Positions 10,301 through 18,185 of a DNA stretch of 64,000 bases are shown here, piece by piece. The notes under the pieces are model-generated. The model saw only the letters and a program-made list of their open reading frames with translations. It did not search any database and was not told the origin of the DNA. The DNA comes from CAWKKW01 sp963850345 (GTDB lineage Bacteria > Acidobacteriota > Terriglobia > Terriglobales > Acidobacteriaceae). Position 1 is the stretch's first letter. Each line of letters opens with the position of its first letter. Location of the stretch: contig CAWKKW010000002.1 in the NCBI GenBank assembly GCA_963850345.1, positions 62,001 to 126,000 on the forward strand, in the 5' to 3' direction. A program made the position numbers and the translations under genes.

Positions 10301-10866
10301 ACCATCTGGCGAACGCAGCGGTGGGCGGCTGGTATGTCTCAGGCATCGGCAGTTACAAATCTGGAACACCGACCGAAGTGTACGGACCGTGCGGTGGTAC
10401 GGCGGGCGATGTTTTATTTGCAGGATGCCACTTCACCGGTGCTGCGAGGGTGAACGTTGTGCCCGGAGTGCCTCAGACTAACAAGAGCAATTTCCATCCG
10501 TTCACGACACCGTTTTGGAATCCCGCAGCCTTCAGCCTCCCCGCCCCACTTACTTTCGGCAATGAGCCGCGGTCGCTGGCCGGCGCTCGGTTCTTTGCTG
10601 GAAAGAACGAAGACTTTACGCTTGGTAAGAAGACGCATTTCTTCAACGAACGACTTACTGCAGATTTTCGAGGGGAGTTCTTCAACCTATTCAACCGCCA
10701 TATCTACCAGGCTAGCGTCGGCAATCCGCAATTGAATAGTCCGTTCATTCCGCTCGGTGCACCCGGTTGCGACGGATCTGGCCAGCGATTCGCCTGCGGC
10801 TTCGGATCCATTACGAATGCCAGCGGGCCAAGGACGATTCAATTCGGACTGAAGCTGGAGTATTGA
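7324..10866 (+). CDS. TonB-dependent receptor, Oar/carboxypeptidase-regulatory-like type
   Basis: A 1180-residue outer-membrane receptor. ATG 7324 is chosen because GGGGGG (7311-7316) precedes it and a signal peptide then starts at residue 1 (MKWLVYLLACFVMTGYLCAQ); the frame is open back to 7216. After the signal comes a carboxypeptidase-regulatory-like beta-sandwich (GSVRGTVTDPHGATLSGL), then a plug with VNGGQENGTDVLVDGVS, then a long beta-barrel with GATIGGPVRIP, NYGVRYD and SYTISKN segments and a terminal aromatic residue (FGLKLEY). Such receptors in Acidobacteriota import large substrates, often oligosaccharides, without a SusD lipoprotein. It heads a likely operon with two Tat proteins 64 bases downstream and a GH28-like protein, and it faces the membrane-tethered regulator. 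Confidence 0.9.
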   Translation: MKWLVYLLACFVMTGYLCAQTPDGSVRGTVTDPHGATLSGLTVTVKNADTGLALSTVTTDAGIYYVPNLPPGRYSISVQGTGLKNYQQQGVTIQTGSTATINVEMQLGAVTENVVVSADASQLETSTSDIGATVERSLVQNLPLEVSGTIRNPVQFITLIPGFVGNVGNDPGSNSTDDFKVNGGQENGTDVLVDGVSISLVSPNTQWNKGVSTEAVQEFKVLQSNFSPEYGESGDGIVSLSLKSGTNDFHGSAYDFLRNRALDANSWTNNTAGQKKSVNTQNDFGATIGGPVRIPHIYNGRDKTFFFFDYEGFRFRTGGTSLQSVPNEAFRKGDLSSLCDSYDSSGRCNEADPAKPHTQVYDPTTHLFIPQNILTNDPAFTPSKVMTNVFGLLPATNGALTNNVVDRTVSSTKANLFDVKIDHTISDKQRISGGFDWDNTQTGGNSDLGPIFGSSTPQDTRYARFSDDYVFGPSVVNHFLLGFSRRFRTEASNTINGGYPNKIGLAGVLNTTFPCIKFTGTAYEGLLNNCGDSQFADNVYQSNDGLSWAKGKHTFKFGGEARLLQFNVRRLTQSSGEFDFNATETSAPNGTGGDPIASALFGLVNTATLNYGSFSGVRYKDFSLYAQDTYKVTPHLTLNYGVRYDVDLPAAEAFNRFSAVDPKLPNPGAGGIPGAYTYFGSGTGRNGRKRPQDIYSGAVGPRLGFAYSINDKTVLRGGYGIFYEPLKEGSFADQDGLGFFNRQTISPTNGGPTQIDNGVTHIFPATGPLTPEGQNGSNGVILVPPSSGRPADIQSWNLDVQRQITANLVVSVAYVGSKGTHLPALNVIPNQVNPIYLSLGSDLTADVSCLGDGSCPNAIAAGVKLPYAGFTGQINQALRPFPQYGDFNQEDNSFTPDRTGNSTYHSMQLGLDKRFAQGLSFMVSYTISKNLTDADSSGPGVSGFTGTNEFIGQNSYQRSAEKAVSELDTPQSLVASFFYELPAGHGKKYSPQNHLANAAVGGWYVSGIGSYKSGTPTEVYGPCGGTAGDVLFAGCHFTGAARVNVVPGVPQTNKSNFHPFTTPFWNPAAFSLPAPLTFGNEPRSLAGARFFAGKNEDFTLGKKTHFFNERLTADFRGEFFNLFNRHIYQASVGNPQLNSPFIPLGAPGCDGSGQRFACGFGSITNASGPRTIQFGLKLEY

Positions 10867-10874
10867 GCCCGGCG

Positions 10875-10905
10875 GGAGCCTTGCCAACTTGCCCGGCGAG
10901 GCTCC
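10875..10905 (+). repeat. Hairpin between receptor and first Tat gene
   Basis: GGAGCCT (10875-10881) and AGGCTCC (10899-10905) form a perfect 7-bp stem around 17 bases. GCCCGGCG is also directly repeated at 10867-10874 and 10891-10898. There is no T-run after it, so it is more likely an RNA-processing or stabilising hairpin in an operon than a terminator. Confidence 0.35.
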
Positions 10906-10930
10906 GCTCATTCTCATCGGATCACTAAGC

Positions 10931-13222
10931 ATGAGTTCTTTCGATCGCCGATTATTCCTCAAAGGTTTGTTCGCGACAGCGGCCAGCTCCGCGCCGGCCT
11001 CTCCTCTTCTTCGACATCCGAGCTCAACCCTTGCGGCCGACACAACTGTGCCTGCCGTCATCACGCTGGATGTTGGAGAGCAGCAGCTTAGAGTCAGCAA
11101 GGCGCCGCTCACTTTTCAGAACTTCCTGCGGACCGGAACGATTTGGAAAGCTGCCACCTTGCCAAGCAGCCTGATAATCGGTGCCTCATTTGACCTACAA
11201 CTCTCCGATGCGCGGCGTGACGGCGACAGACTGCTCCTGAAAGGCAGAGGGGAAGCCAAGGGGCTCGAGAAGAATTCCGTGGAGTATGAGTGGAACTCGG
11301 AGATTTGGTCGCAGGCCGAGAGTGGAGGGAATTCATGGATTCGTTTTCGAACCACGCTCGATTTGCCCGCACCGATACAGTTACAGAACGACATGCCGGT
11401 AGAGCCCCAACTGATTACCTGGCTGAGTTCTACGTCTGCCCTCATGGAAGGCCAGTCGGGTAGCTGGCGTCGCGTGCTGCTCGAACAGCCAACTCGCAAT
11501 TCGCTGGGCACGTTTGGAAACGATCTGCCGGCGCTCTATCTGCTCGATCAGGCGCAAGGCGTCGAGACCCTGATGTATTTCGACGTGGAAGAGATGGGAT
11601 GGATGTCGACCCAGAACCTTCCGCGTTTTCTAGTGTATCGATGCTCGAGCGTGACGCGGGTTGATCAGGACCGAAGCGAGCAACTCGGGGTTGGCTGGAT
11701 TGCGGCACAATCCACGGGCAACGTGCTTCCCAAAGGACAAATTCGATTTAGCCACCGACTGTTGCAGCGCCCCGTCTCTAACTTGCTTACTCCGCAGGAG
11801 GCGAGTACGCGTTGGATGGAGGCATTGCTGCCGCTCTTTGAAGAGAGGTTGACGTGGCCCGCTTGCGCGACCAGTTGGCGCGAGTACGCCGCAGGAACGG
11901 TAAAGGATCTGCAGGAAAAAGGCTCTGCCGAGGTCAGCGCAGACGGACAGACAGGACTGCGCGCGTACGTGAAGGCTAGCTCGCAGATATGGAAAGAGAC
12001 CGCGGATAACTTCGAACTGATGACTCTTGCGGATGTGCTTTGGCCGTCGCTTCTGTATCTGAAGGTGAATCCTTCTGAGACTTTCGCGCAAGAGTGCCAA
12101 CAGCTTCTGGCTAGTCTGCCGAGCTTCTACCATGGGGACACTCACAGCATCGGCAACGACTTCAAACGAGGCTCGGACGAAAGAGCAGATTCCTGGTACC
12201 CGTTTGAGAACGGGTTGATTAAGTATCCGATGATCGCCCGTCTGGCTGGATCGAAAGATCTTGCGGACAATTTCCTGCAGGCATTTGAGCGAACTCGGGA
12301 GTTAGCTCACCAATATAACTACCTCTTCCCGATTTACTACCGTGTCGCGACACTCAAGCAGGAGGGTGCGGGTACGAATTACGCGGTAGGTGGCCTCTAC
12401 GCATGGAGCGCAATCCTGGCACACAGGCTGTCCGGCAAAGAGGAACATCTCGAGGAGGCACGCCGGACTGTCCAGGTTCTCTACACCGTCCCTGTCGACC
12501 GCCTCTTTCATGAGCCGCAGGAATTAGGGTTTGCCGCGCTTGCCGCCGCAGAGCTGGGGAAGATGGAGGAGGCTCAATATTTTCTCCACCAACAGCTTCG
12601 GATGTTTTACTGGTACTCCGATCCGAGTCAGAAGAGTCACGACATTCGCGGCATGGTCCAAGCCTGCGCTTCTATTCTGTATCCCGCCTTCAAAGAAAAT
12701 GTCGAGGCCATTCTACCCTGGACCGGAGTGATGAAGCGCGGGCTCGTCTTCGATGGTCTGTTGCGGTTCATGGATCAACAACGGCGCAATAACTTCTATT
12801 TCTTCGAAAACTGCTCGGCAGAGACGCGCGCAAAGGCGATGGCTTTTATACCATTTGAGAATCTCAGCACTCTCGAACTCGGTGGCAAAACGGGCAGCGT
12901 GGGTAAAGAGATCTACGGCGCCGGCGAGTCACTCTGGATGTACCTGATGTTCGAAGCTCTTGGCAGCGTCAGCGATCGCGAGCTGATGCTGGTGAACCTG
13001 GACTTGCTGGACTCCTTCAACGGGCAGGAGTTTCCGCCACGTAAGCTTACCTTTATTCTGTTCAACCCGCACCCGGATACACGGACTGCCACGCTCTCGA
13101 TTCCTAACGAGAAAGACGCTCATGCAAAGTGGAGTATCGATGGAAAGGGTATAGGTGACACGATTCAGATTGCCGGCGGCGGGACCATCAGGTTAGTGGC
13201 TGAGTTAGAAGAGAGCAGATGA
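10931..13222 (+). CDS. Tat-exported protein of unrecognised family, helical-barrel-like
   Basis: A 763-residue protein. ATG 10931 places a twin-arginine signal at the N-terminus (MSSFDRRLFLKGLFATAASS); the upstream in-frame residues have no signal character. The N-terminal third is beta-rich with alternating Trp/aromatic strands. From about residue 290 onward it is mostly helical, with YPFENGLIKYPMIARLAGS and ELGFAALAAAELGKMEEAQ, which resembles the (alpha/alpha) toroid architecture of polysaccharide lyases and six-hairpin glycosidases. A short beta-sandwich-like C-terminal part (KLTFILFNPHPDT) follows. I do not recognise a named family. Its stop codon abuts the GTG of the next gene, and it sits between a TonB receptor and a GH28-like gene, so polysaccharide breakdown in the periplasm is the best guess. 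Confidence 0.7.
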   Translation: MSSFDRRLFLKGLFATAASSAPASPLLRHPSSTLAADTTVPAVITLDVGEQQLRVSKAPLTFQNFLRTGTIWKAATLPSSLIIGASFDLQLSDARRDGDRLLLKGRGEAKGLEKNSVEYEWNSEIWSQAESGGNSWIRFRTTLDLPAPIQLQNDMPVEPQLITWLSSTSALMEGQSGSWRRVLLEQPTRNSLGTFGNDLPALYLLDQAQGVETLMYFDVEEMGWMSTQNLPRFLVYRCSSVTRVDQDRSEQLGVGWIAAQSTGNVLPKGQIRFSHRLLQRPVSNLLTPQEASTRWMEALLPLFEERLTWPACATSWREYAAGTVKDLQEKGSAEVSADGQTGLRAYVKASSQIWKETADNFELMTLADVLWPSLLYLKVNPSETFAQECQQLLASLPSFYHGDTHSIGNDFKRGSDERADSWYPFENGLIKYPMIARLAGSKDLADNFLQAFERTRELAHQYNYLFPIYYRVATLKQEGAGTNYAVGGLYAWSAILAHRLSGKEEHLEEARRTVQVLYTVPVDRLFHEPQELGFAALAAAELGKMEEAQYFLHQQLRMFYWYSDPSQKSHDIRGMVQACASILYPAFKENVEAILPWTGVMKRGLVFDGLLRFMDQQRRNNFYFFENCSAETRAKAMAFIPFENLSTLELGGKTGSVGKEIYGAGESLWMYLMFEALGSVSDRELMLVNLDLLDSFNGQEFPPRKLTFILFNPHPDTRTATLSIPNEKDAHAKWSIDGKGIGDTIQIAGGGTIRLVAELEESR

Positions 13223-15796
13223 GTGAGTAACAAGAGCATCTCCCGCCGGCGCTTCCTGGAGGGTTCCATCGCGACCGGTCTTGCCATGGGCCGGTTGAAC
13301 TCGGCTGTGCCCATGGCCTTTGCCGAGTCCGGGCAAGACGCTGATCAGGGTATGAGCTTGCGGGTTACCGGCAGCTCGGAAGAGGGCTTCGCGGTGGAGA
13401 TACTCTTTGACGGGAGCCCCATCGCGAATAGCCAAGGTGGATGCTCGGCGATGTTCCAGAACGAAGACCGCAGCTTGACCGATCAGCTCAGATACTGGAA
13501 GGCCAAGAGCTGGAAGGGGTCGAAGACCCGTGTCGACCTTATTGGTGAATTCTCTCTCAAGAACCTGAATACAACGGTTCTTATGCAGGTTGAGTATTCG
13601 GTCGTGACACCGAACGTGGTCAGCAAATCGATCAAGCTGTGTCAGTCGGACATGTTGATGCTGTTCTATCAGGTCAGTCATCGGTTGGAGCCGAGATCCT
13701 CAGGCGCAGCATTCTGGAGCTTCGATCAAGCGACCTGCAAACCTGGTCCGTTGCACGATTATTTTCCCGCTGCCGGCTTCCGTACGAACACCGGACTTAC
13801 TCTCGGCCTGCTGACAGATAGCGGCTACCGCAATCAATGGAGCCGGCTTATTCGACGCGATGGGCACCCGGTGAAACCCGCGCCACGAGTGATTCCCGAC
13901 GTTCGCCTCTACGAGGTGGTCAAATCTTCAGATCATGCTGATGCGCAGCCCTGTATTCAACAAACATTTGGCGAAGCGCTAGTGCAGCAGGATGGACCGG
14001 GGAAGCCCGTCGATCTTCCCCCTGCTGGATCGTGGAGAAAGCTCGGTAAAGTAGAGGTGAAGCAGCATGCAGACGCAGTGACGCTTTCGGCGCGTACGTC
14101 GGCGGATGGCGTACTCATTCCCTTCGCTGCAGCGGGCGGTGATGTGTATTTTCTGCGTGTTGAATATTGCTCGCCCATTCCGCTTGCGATGGAGATATGG
14201 GACGTCGACGAGCAATGTAACAGGTTGACAGATGTCACGCTGTTCAACGACAGCGCACCCGCTGCCCCGGGCGACGGGTCGAGTTTTGAGACAAAGGTAA
14301 TGTTGCCGGCCCTCAAGGGAACGGGGGGTGCTCTGATCATTTCGATCCCTCGTGCAGAAGAGTCGAGTGGAGCGCCAGAAAGCTCAGGAGACATCCACTT
14401 GCGCGCCGTGGAGCTTCGGCGAGTGGAGACACGAACCCAGCCATACCACAGGCTTGAGATGGATATCTCGTCCGCGCGGACGAGCTTCATCTTTGCCGAC
14501 AAGAGGATCCCGGATACGCTTCGCGGCCGAAGGCTTGCGTCACAGTTACACCTTGCCGATGCGCTCGGCTTTCAGGGCGGCGAGACCGAGAAGGTGCTGT
14601 ACGCAGACTTGATGATGCTTTGCTGGATCGCGGGTCCTGAAGACTTCGAGCCCATCTGCGCTCCCAGTATCTGGTATTCGGCTGCCGGAGAAATGTATCT
14701 TCGAGACAGTTTTTTCGCCCTGAACGGAATTCATGATCGCGTGCTGAACGAGAGAGTGTTTCAACTCTGGGCACACAATCAGGGACCGGACGGCGCGATC
14801 AACACACTGGTCGAGCCGAATCTCGCCAATCTGGAACGGAAGTCGAATGACTCAACTCCGCTGTGGCTGATGTGGGCGCTGCTGAACCGGCGGCGATTTA
14901 GCACCCATTTGCCTGAAGATAAGCTCAAGAAAGCAGCACAGTATTGCCTCACCACTTATGATCCGGATCGAAGTGGTCGATGCCGCGCCCAGTTTGTCAT
15001 GGGGCAACTCGATGTCATTCGCTACCCCGAGGGAACTTCGGTCATCTGCGAAAATCAGGGTCTGCTGGCGGTAACGTTGCGCGCGATCCAACAACTAAGA
15101 ATTGCGGGAGTAAGTGAGCATATCTCGGAAGACTACATTGCAAAGGCGGAGGCACAGTATCGGAGTTACTATGATCCGGCTCTCCAGTTCCTACGCCCGG
15201 CGCGTGATATCTCGGATGCCGTCGGATTCGCGGAGATATTCCCGGAGTTTCTCTCGTTATGGTTGTTCGATCGCAAGATTCTGGACGATGCAATGGTCAT
15301 TCATCATCTTGACCGGATTCCGCTGATGATGCCTAACCCCAAAGCACCTTATCCTGAGACCGGAGGAACCGTGCGGCCCATTCTGATCGGACTTCCAGAT
15401 GGTGGGAAGCATGGATGGCGCTACTTCACCGAACACTGGCACCCTATGGTAAGCGATTCCTTCGCAAAGGGCTACGCGAACAATGCGTCTGATGGGGTGT
15501 ACTACAACGGCGGCAGTTGGATGCGCATCGAGGTCTGCGGATACATCACGGGCAAGCTGCATGGTTGGCAGCCGTGGGAGACGTCTATAAAGAATCGACT
15601 CTGGGCTGAACTTAACACTGCGACCGAGTTTCCTACCAGCCAGGAATATCTCGCCACCGAGCCGCGGAATCCCTTCTATGGCTTCCATCGAGTCTTCGCG
15701 TGGAACGCATTCGTGCTTGGGGCCATGGAACTCGCTGGGCTTCGTAAACCGGAGATGGATCCGGACTTTCGTGCGCAGACAAAAGGCGCAGGCTGA
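13223..15796 (+). CDS. Second Tat-exported protein of unrecognised family
   Basis: An 857-residue protein starting at GTG 13223, directly after the TGA of the previous gene, so translation is probably coupled; the ATG at 13219 is out of frame and stops at once. The N-terminus is a clear Tat signal (SRRRFLEGSIATGLAMG). Residues about 50-420 look beta-rich and may hold a carbohydrate-binding-like module. The C-terminal half contains helical segments typical of an alpha/alpha barrel: IWYSAAGEMYLRDSFFAL, FQLWAHNQGPDGAINTLVEP, NDSTPLWLMWALLNRR, and late GGSWMRIEVCGYITGKLHG. This half recalls debranching or six-hairpin glycosidases with an aromatic, acidic cleft, but I cannot name a family. Function is inferred from the context: receptor upstream, GH28-like gene downstream. 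Confidence 0.7.
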   Translation: MSNKSISRRRFLEGSIATGLAMGRLNSAVPMAFAESGQDADQGMSLRVTGSSEEGFAVEILFDGSPIANSQGGCSAMFQNEDRSLTDQLRYWKAKSWKGSKTRVDLIGEFSLKNLNTTVLMQVEYSVVTPNVVSKSIKLCQSDMLMLFYQVSHRLEPRSSGAAFWSFDQATCKPGPLHDYFPAAGFRTNTGLTLGLLTDSGYRNQWSRLIRRDGHPVKPAPRVIPDVRLYEVVKSSDHADAQPCIQQTFGEALVQQDGPGKPVDLPPAGSWRKLGKVEVKQHADAVTLSARTSADGVLIPFAAAGGDVYFLRVEYCSPIPLAMEIWDVDEQCNRLTDVTLFNDSAPAAPGDGSSFETKVMLPALKGTGGALIISIPRAEESSGAPESSGDIHLRAVELRRVETRTQPYHRLEMDISSARTSFIFADKRIPDTLRGRRLASQLHLADALGFQGGETEKVLYADLMMLCWIAGPEDFEPICAPSIWYSAAGEMYLRDSFFALNGIHDRVLNERVFQLWAHNQGPDGAINTLVEPNLANLERKSNDSTPLWLMWALLNRRRFSTHLPEDKLKKAAQYCLTTYDPDRSGRCRAQFVMGQLDVIRYPEGTSVICENQGLLAVTLRAIQQLRIAGVSEHISEDYIAKAEAQYRSYYDPALQFLRPARDISDAVGFAEIFPEFLSLWLFDRKILDDAMVIHHLDRIPLMMPNPKAPYPETGGTVRPILIGLPDGGKHGWRYFTEHWHPMVSDSFAKGYANNASDGVYYNGGSWMRIEVCGYITGKLHGWQPWETSIKNRLWAELNTATEFPTSQEYLATEPRNPFYGFHRVFAWNAFVLGAMELAGLRKPEMDPDFRAQTKGAG

Positions 15797-15940
15797 GCGG
15801 TCACCCAACTCCGCTTAGACCGTAATTGGATGGGGTAAGTAACCGAGCCGCAGGGGTTGAATACGCACCGGGCTGCCGATGCTATCGTACCTTAAGCGAA
15901 TCCGGCTTCCACTCGATAGAAGGACTTCGGTCTGCGCACG

Positions 15941-18079
15941 GTGACCCGATTGTTCACAGGAAAATTCTCTTCTCGTCTGCGGCCGGGATTGTTGTGCATG
16001 GCTGCAGCTTTAGCCTCCATCTGGACCTCTGCGCCAGCCTACGCAATTCTCGATGTAGTCGCGCCGATGCCCTCAGAGGTGAGTTCAAACCACTTTATCG
16101 TGGCAGTGAACGGCACGGTCAGTCCTGTGATGCATGCGGCTGCCGGGTACTATCTGTTGAACTTCGACGCGATCGGGACAACCGCACTCGCGATCACGGC
16201 GAGCGACCCGCACTACTGGGATGCTGGAGTAGAGGTACAGCCGATGCGGCTCGGCATCCGGCCAAAGCGCACAGGCGCCACCATCACGTTTTCGATCGAT
16301 GGTCCGGTAAAGCTGTCGATCACGCGGCCCAATGATCACTTCGGTGACTCGGAGATGCTGTTTCTATTTGGCAATCAGCCGGACCACTCCGGCATAAGCG
16401 CCGAGACGCCGGGCATTCGATACTATGGTGCCGGCATTCACCGCGAAAACATTGACGCCCATTCAGGGGATCGGATCTATCTCGCCGCCGGCGCGGTCGT
16501 GTTCGGTTCGCTTAACATCTGGCAGGTGCACGATGTACACGTATCTGGTACAGGCACGATTATCTATGATGGTCCTCAAGACCCAGCCCACGACGAAGGT
16601 TGGATGCACAAGCGTGACTGGCATGTCATCGTCATGGATAATGCGAGCAACATCGATATCGAAGGAATCACCGGAATCGTTCGTAGTCGAACCTGGATGG
16701 TGCAGATGCGCGATTCGCACCAGATTACCTTCCTAAACGTCAAGATCATTGGCGGCACCCCCGGTAATGCGAACCAGGACGGCATGGACTGGCTCGGAGG
16801 CGGAGACACACTGATTCAGGACTCCTTCTTTCGCGCGGCCGACGACGTCTTCGCCATGTATGGCAATTGGGATGGGTACACTGCAGAGGCGCTCGCGACT
16901 CCCGGCCACGAAGTGAGTAACATCGTCATCGAGAGCAGCGTGTTATCGACCAGTATCTCGAATATTGTTCGAGTAGGTTGGCCAAAGAAGATCTTCGACA
17001 GTCACAAGTTCACGTTGCGCGACACGGACGTGATCCATATGGGATTCGGTAGCTGCGGAGTTCCCTTTGCCCTGTTTGAAATCTGGGCCGATCCTGCGGG
17101 AAGAGGGAAGCATGACGGCTACACGTTTGAAGACATACGACTCGAGGATTGGTATTCGCTGACGCAGTTGCGACAACCTGAGCCCGGCATCCGCGATGTG
17201 ACCTTCGATCGCGTATGGGCAATGGATGGCCCGGGCCTCTCTCCTTCCGCGTTGAAGGGAGATGTTTCGCAGGTCTCGTTTCAAGATGTGAATCTCGGAA
17301 CTGGCGACGTGCAGCAGAATGCCGATGTCCCCCTGGATCTAATCGATGGAGCAGAATCGCCCCAGTACGAGAAGCCCACGCTGCCGGTGAAATTTACCTA
17401 CAGTTCGGGATTGCTTCGCCCGGGCGTTCCCGTTACCTTCACTGCGGAAGAGAGGCAAGGTTTCCGCTATCATTGGCTCTTCGGCGACGGCACCTCTGCT
17501 GATGGGCCCGTGGTCCGTCACGTGTTCCCGGACGCGGACGGCACCCTGTTGGATGGATCAGGTCGCTTTCGTGTACTGCTTTCAGTCGTGGACCAGAGCG
17601 GTTATCGTGGCTGGGGCTCGCACCCCGTGATCCTCGCGCGGTCGCCGCACCCAGCAGTCGTAGTCGATGCGCGGCTGCCGCTCTTGCCCGGCCTGACCCG
17701 GCAGAGACCTTCCGAGAGAACTGAAGACGGTTTCATTCGGATCGCAACCGACGGTGGATATACTTTCACGCTGCTGACCAGCACTCGCGCTTCGCTCGCG
17801 ATCGATGATGTTCAGGTCAATACCGCGAAGCTCCGGCCGCAGGTGTGTGGCTCGCCGGGAAACGCAGTGCAAGCGGTACGAGTAAGTGTGGTGCTCACCA
17901 GAGGATTGCACCGGATTCGCATCGTGCGCGGACCGGAGATAGAAAATGCAGTCTCCCCGAATGGCACCTCAGAGAAGCCGATGCTGCTCTGGGAGGGGCC
18001 GGGCGCCGAGAGGAAGCCGGTACCGGAAGTTGTCTATTTCCATTCAGGGGAAGACCAGCAAAAACCAGTGAACCCCTGA
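15941..18079 (+). CDS. GH28-like parallel beta-helix protein with PKD-like module
   Basis: A 712-residue exported protein from GTG 15941 with signal LRPGLLCMAAALASIWTSAPAYA (about residues 14-35). A beta-sandwich-like N-terminal domain is followed by a right-handed beta-helix (about 160-480). Here NQDGMD at 278-283 and the acid pair DD at 301-302 in FFRAADDVFAMYGNW match the spacing of catalytic aspartates in glycoside hydrolase family 28 (polygalacturonases and rhamnogalacturonases), so hydrolysis of pectin-type chains is likely. A PKD-like domain follows (about 490-560, HWLFGDGTSADG), then a further beta-rich tail. It lies 144 bases after the second Tat gene. GH49-type dextranase is an alternative beta-helix family; GH28 fits the motif order better. 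Confidence 0.75.
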   Translation: MTRLFTGKFSSRLRPGLLCMAAALASIWTSAPAYAILDVVAPMPSEVSSNHFIVAVNGTVSPVMHAAAGYYLLNFDAIGTTALAITASDPHYWDAGVEVQPMRLGIRPKRTGATITFSIDGPVKLSITRPNDHFGDSEMLFLFGNQPDHSGISAETPGIRYYGAGIHRENIDAHSGDRIYLAAGAVVFGSLNIWQVHDVHVSGTGTIIYDGPQDPAHDEGWMHKRDWHVIVMDNASNIDIEGITGIVRSRTWMVQMRDSHQITFLNVKIIGGTPGNANQDGMDWLGGGDTLIQDSFFRAADDVFAMYGNWDGYTAEALATPGHEVSNIVIESSVLSTSISNIVRVGWPKKIFDSHKFTLRDTDVIHMGFGSCGVPFALFEIWADPAGRGKHDGYTFEDIRLEDWYSLTQLRQPEPGIRDVTFDRVWAMDGPGLSPSALKGDVSQVSFQDVNLGTGDVQQNADVPLDLIDGAESPQYEKPTLPVKFTYSSGLLRPGVPVTFTAEERQGFRYHWLFGDGTSADGPVVRHVFPDADGTLLDGSGRFRVLLSVVDQSGYRGWGSHPVILARSPHPAVVVDARLPLLPGLTRQRPSERTEDGFIRIATDGGYTFTLLTSTRASLAIDDVQVNTAKLRPQVCGSPGNAVQAVRVSVVLTRGLHRIRIVRGPEIENAVSPNGTSEKPMLLWEGPGAERKPVPEVVYFHSGEDQQKPVNP

Positions 18080-18185
18080 GCCGTCTCTGGCGAGTTCGTC
18101 CGAACGCCTCATGCTGCAGAAACAGGTCTACCCCGTGTCAACTTATTCTGGAATTGAGCGCGATGGTGCTGTACAGTGAACGGCA

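Noticed and set aside
10867..10905. Terminator after the first TonB receptor gene
   Set aside because: The stem is only 7 bp with a 17-base loop and there is no T-run; the next gene is co-directional 64 bases on and functionally linked.
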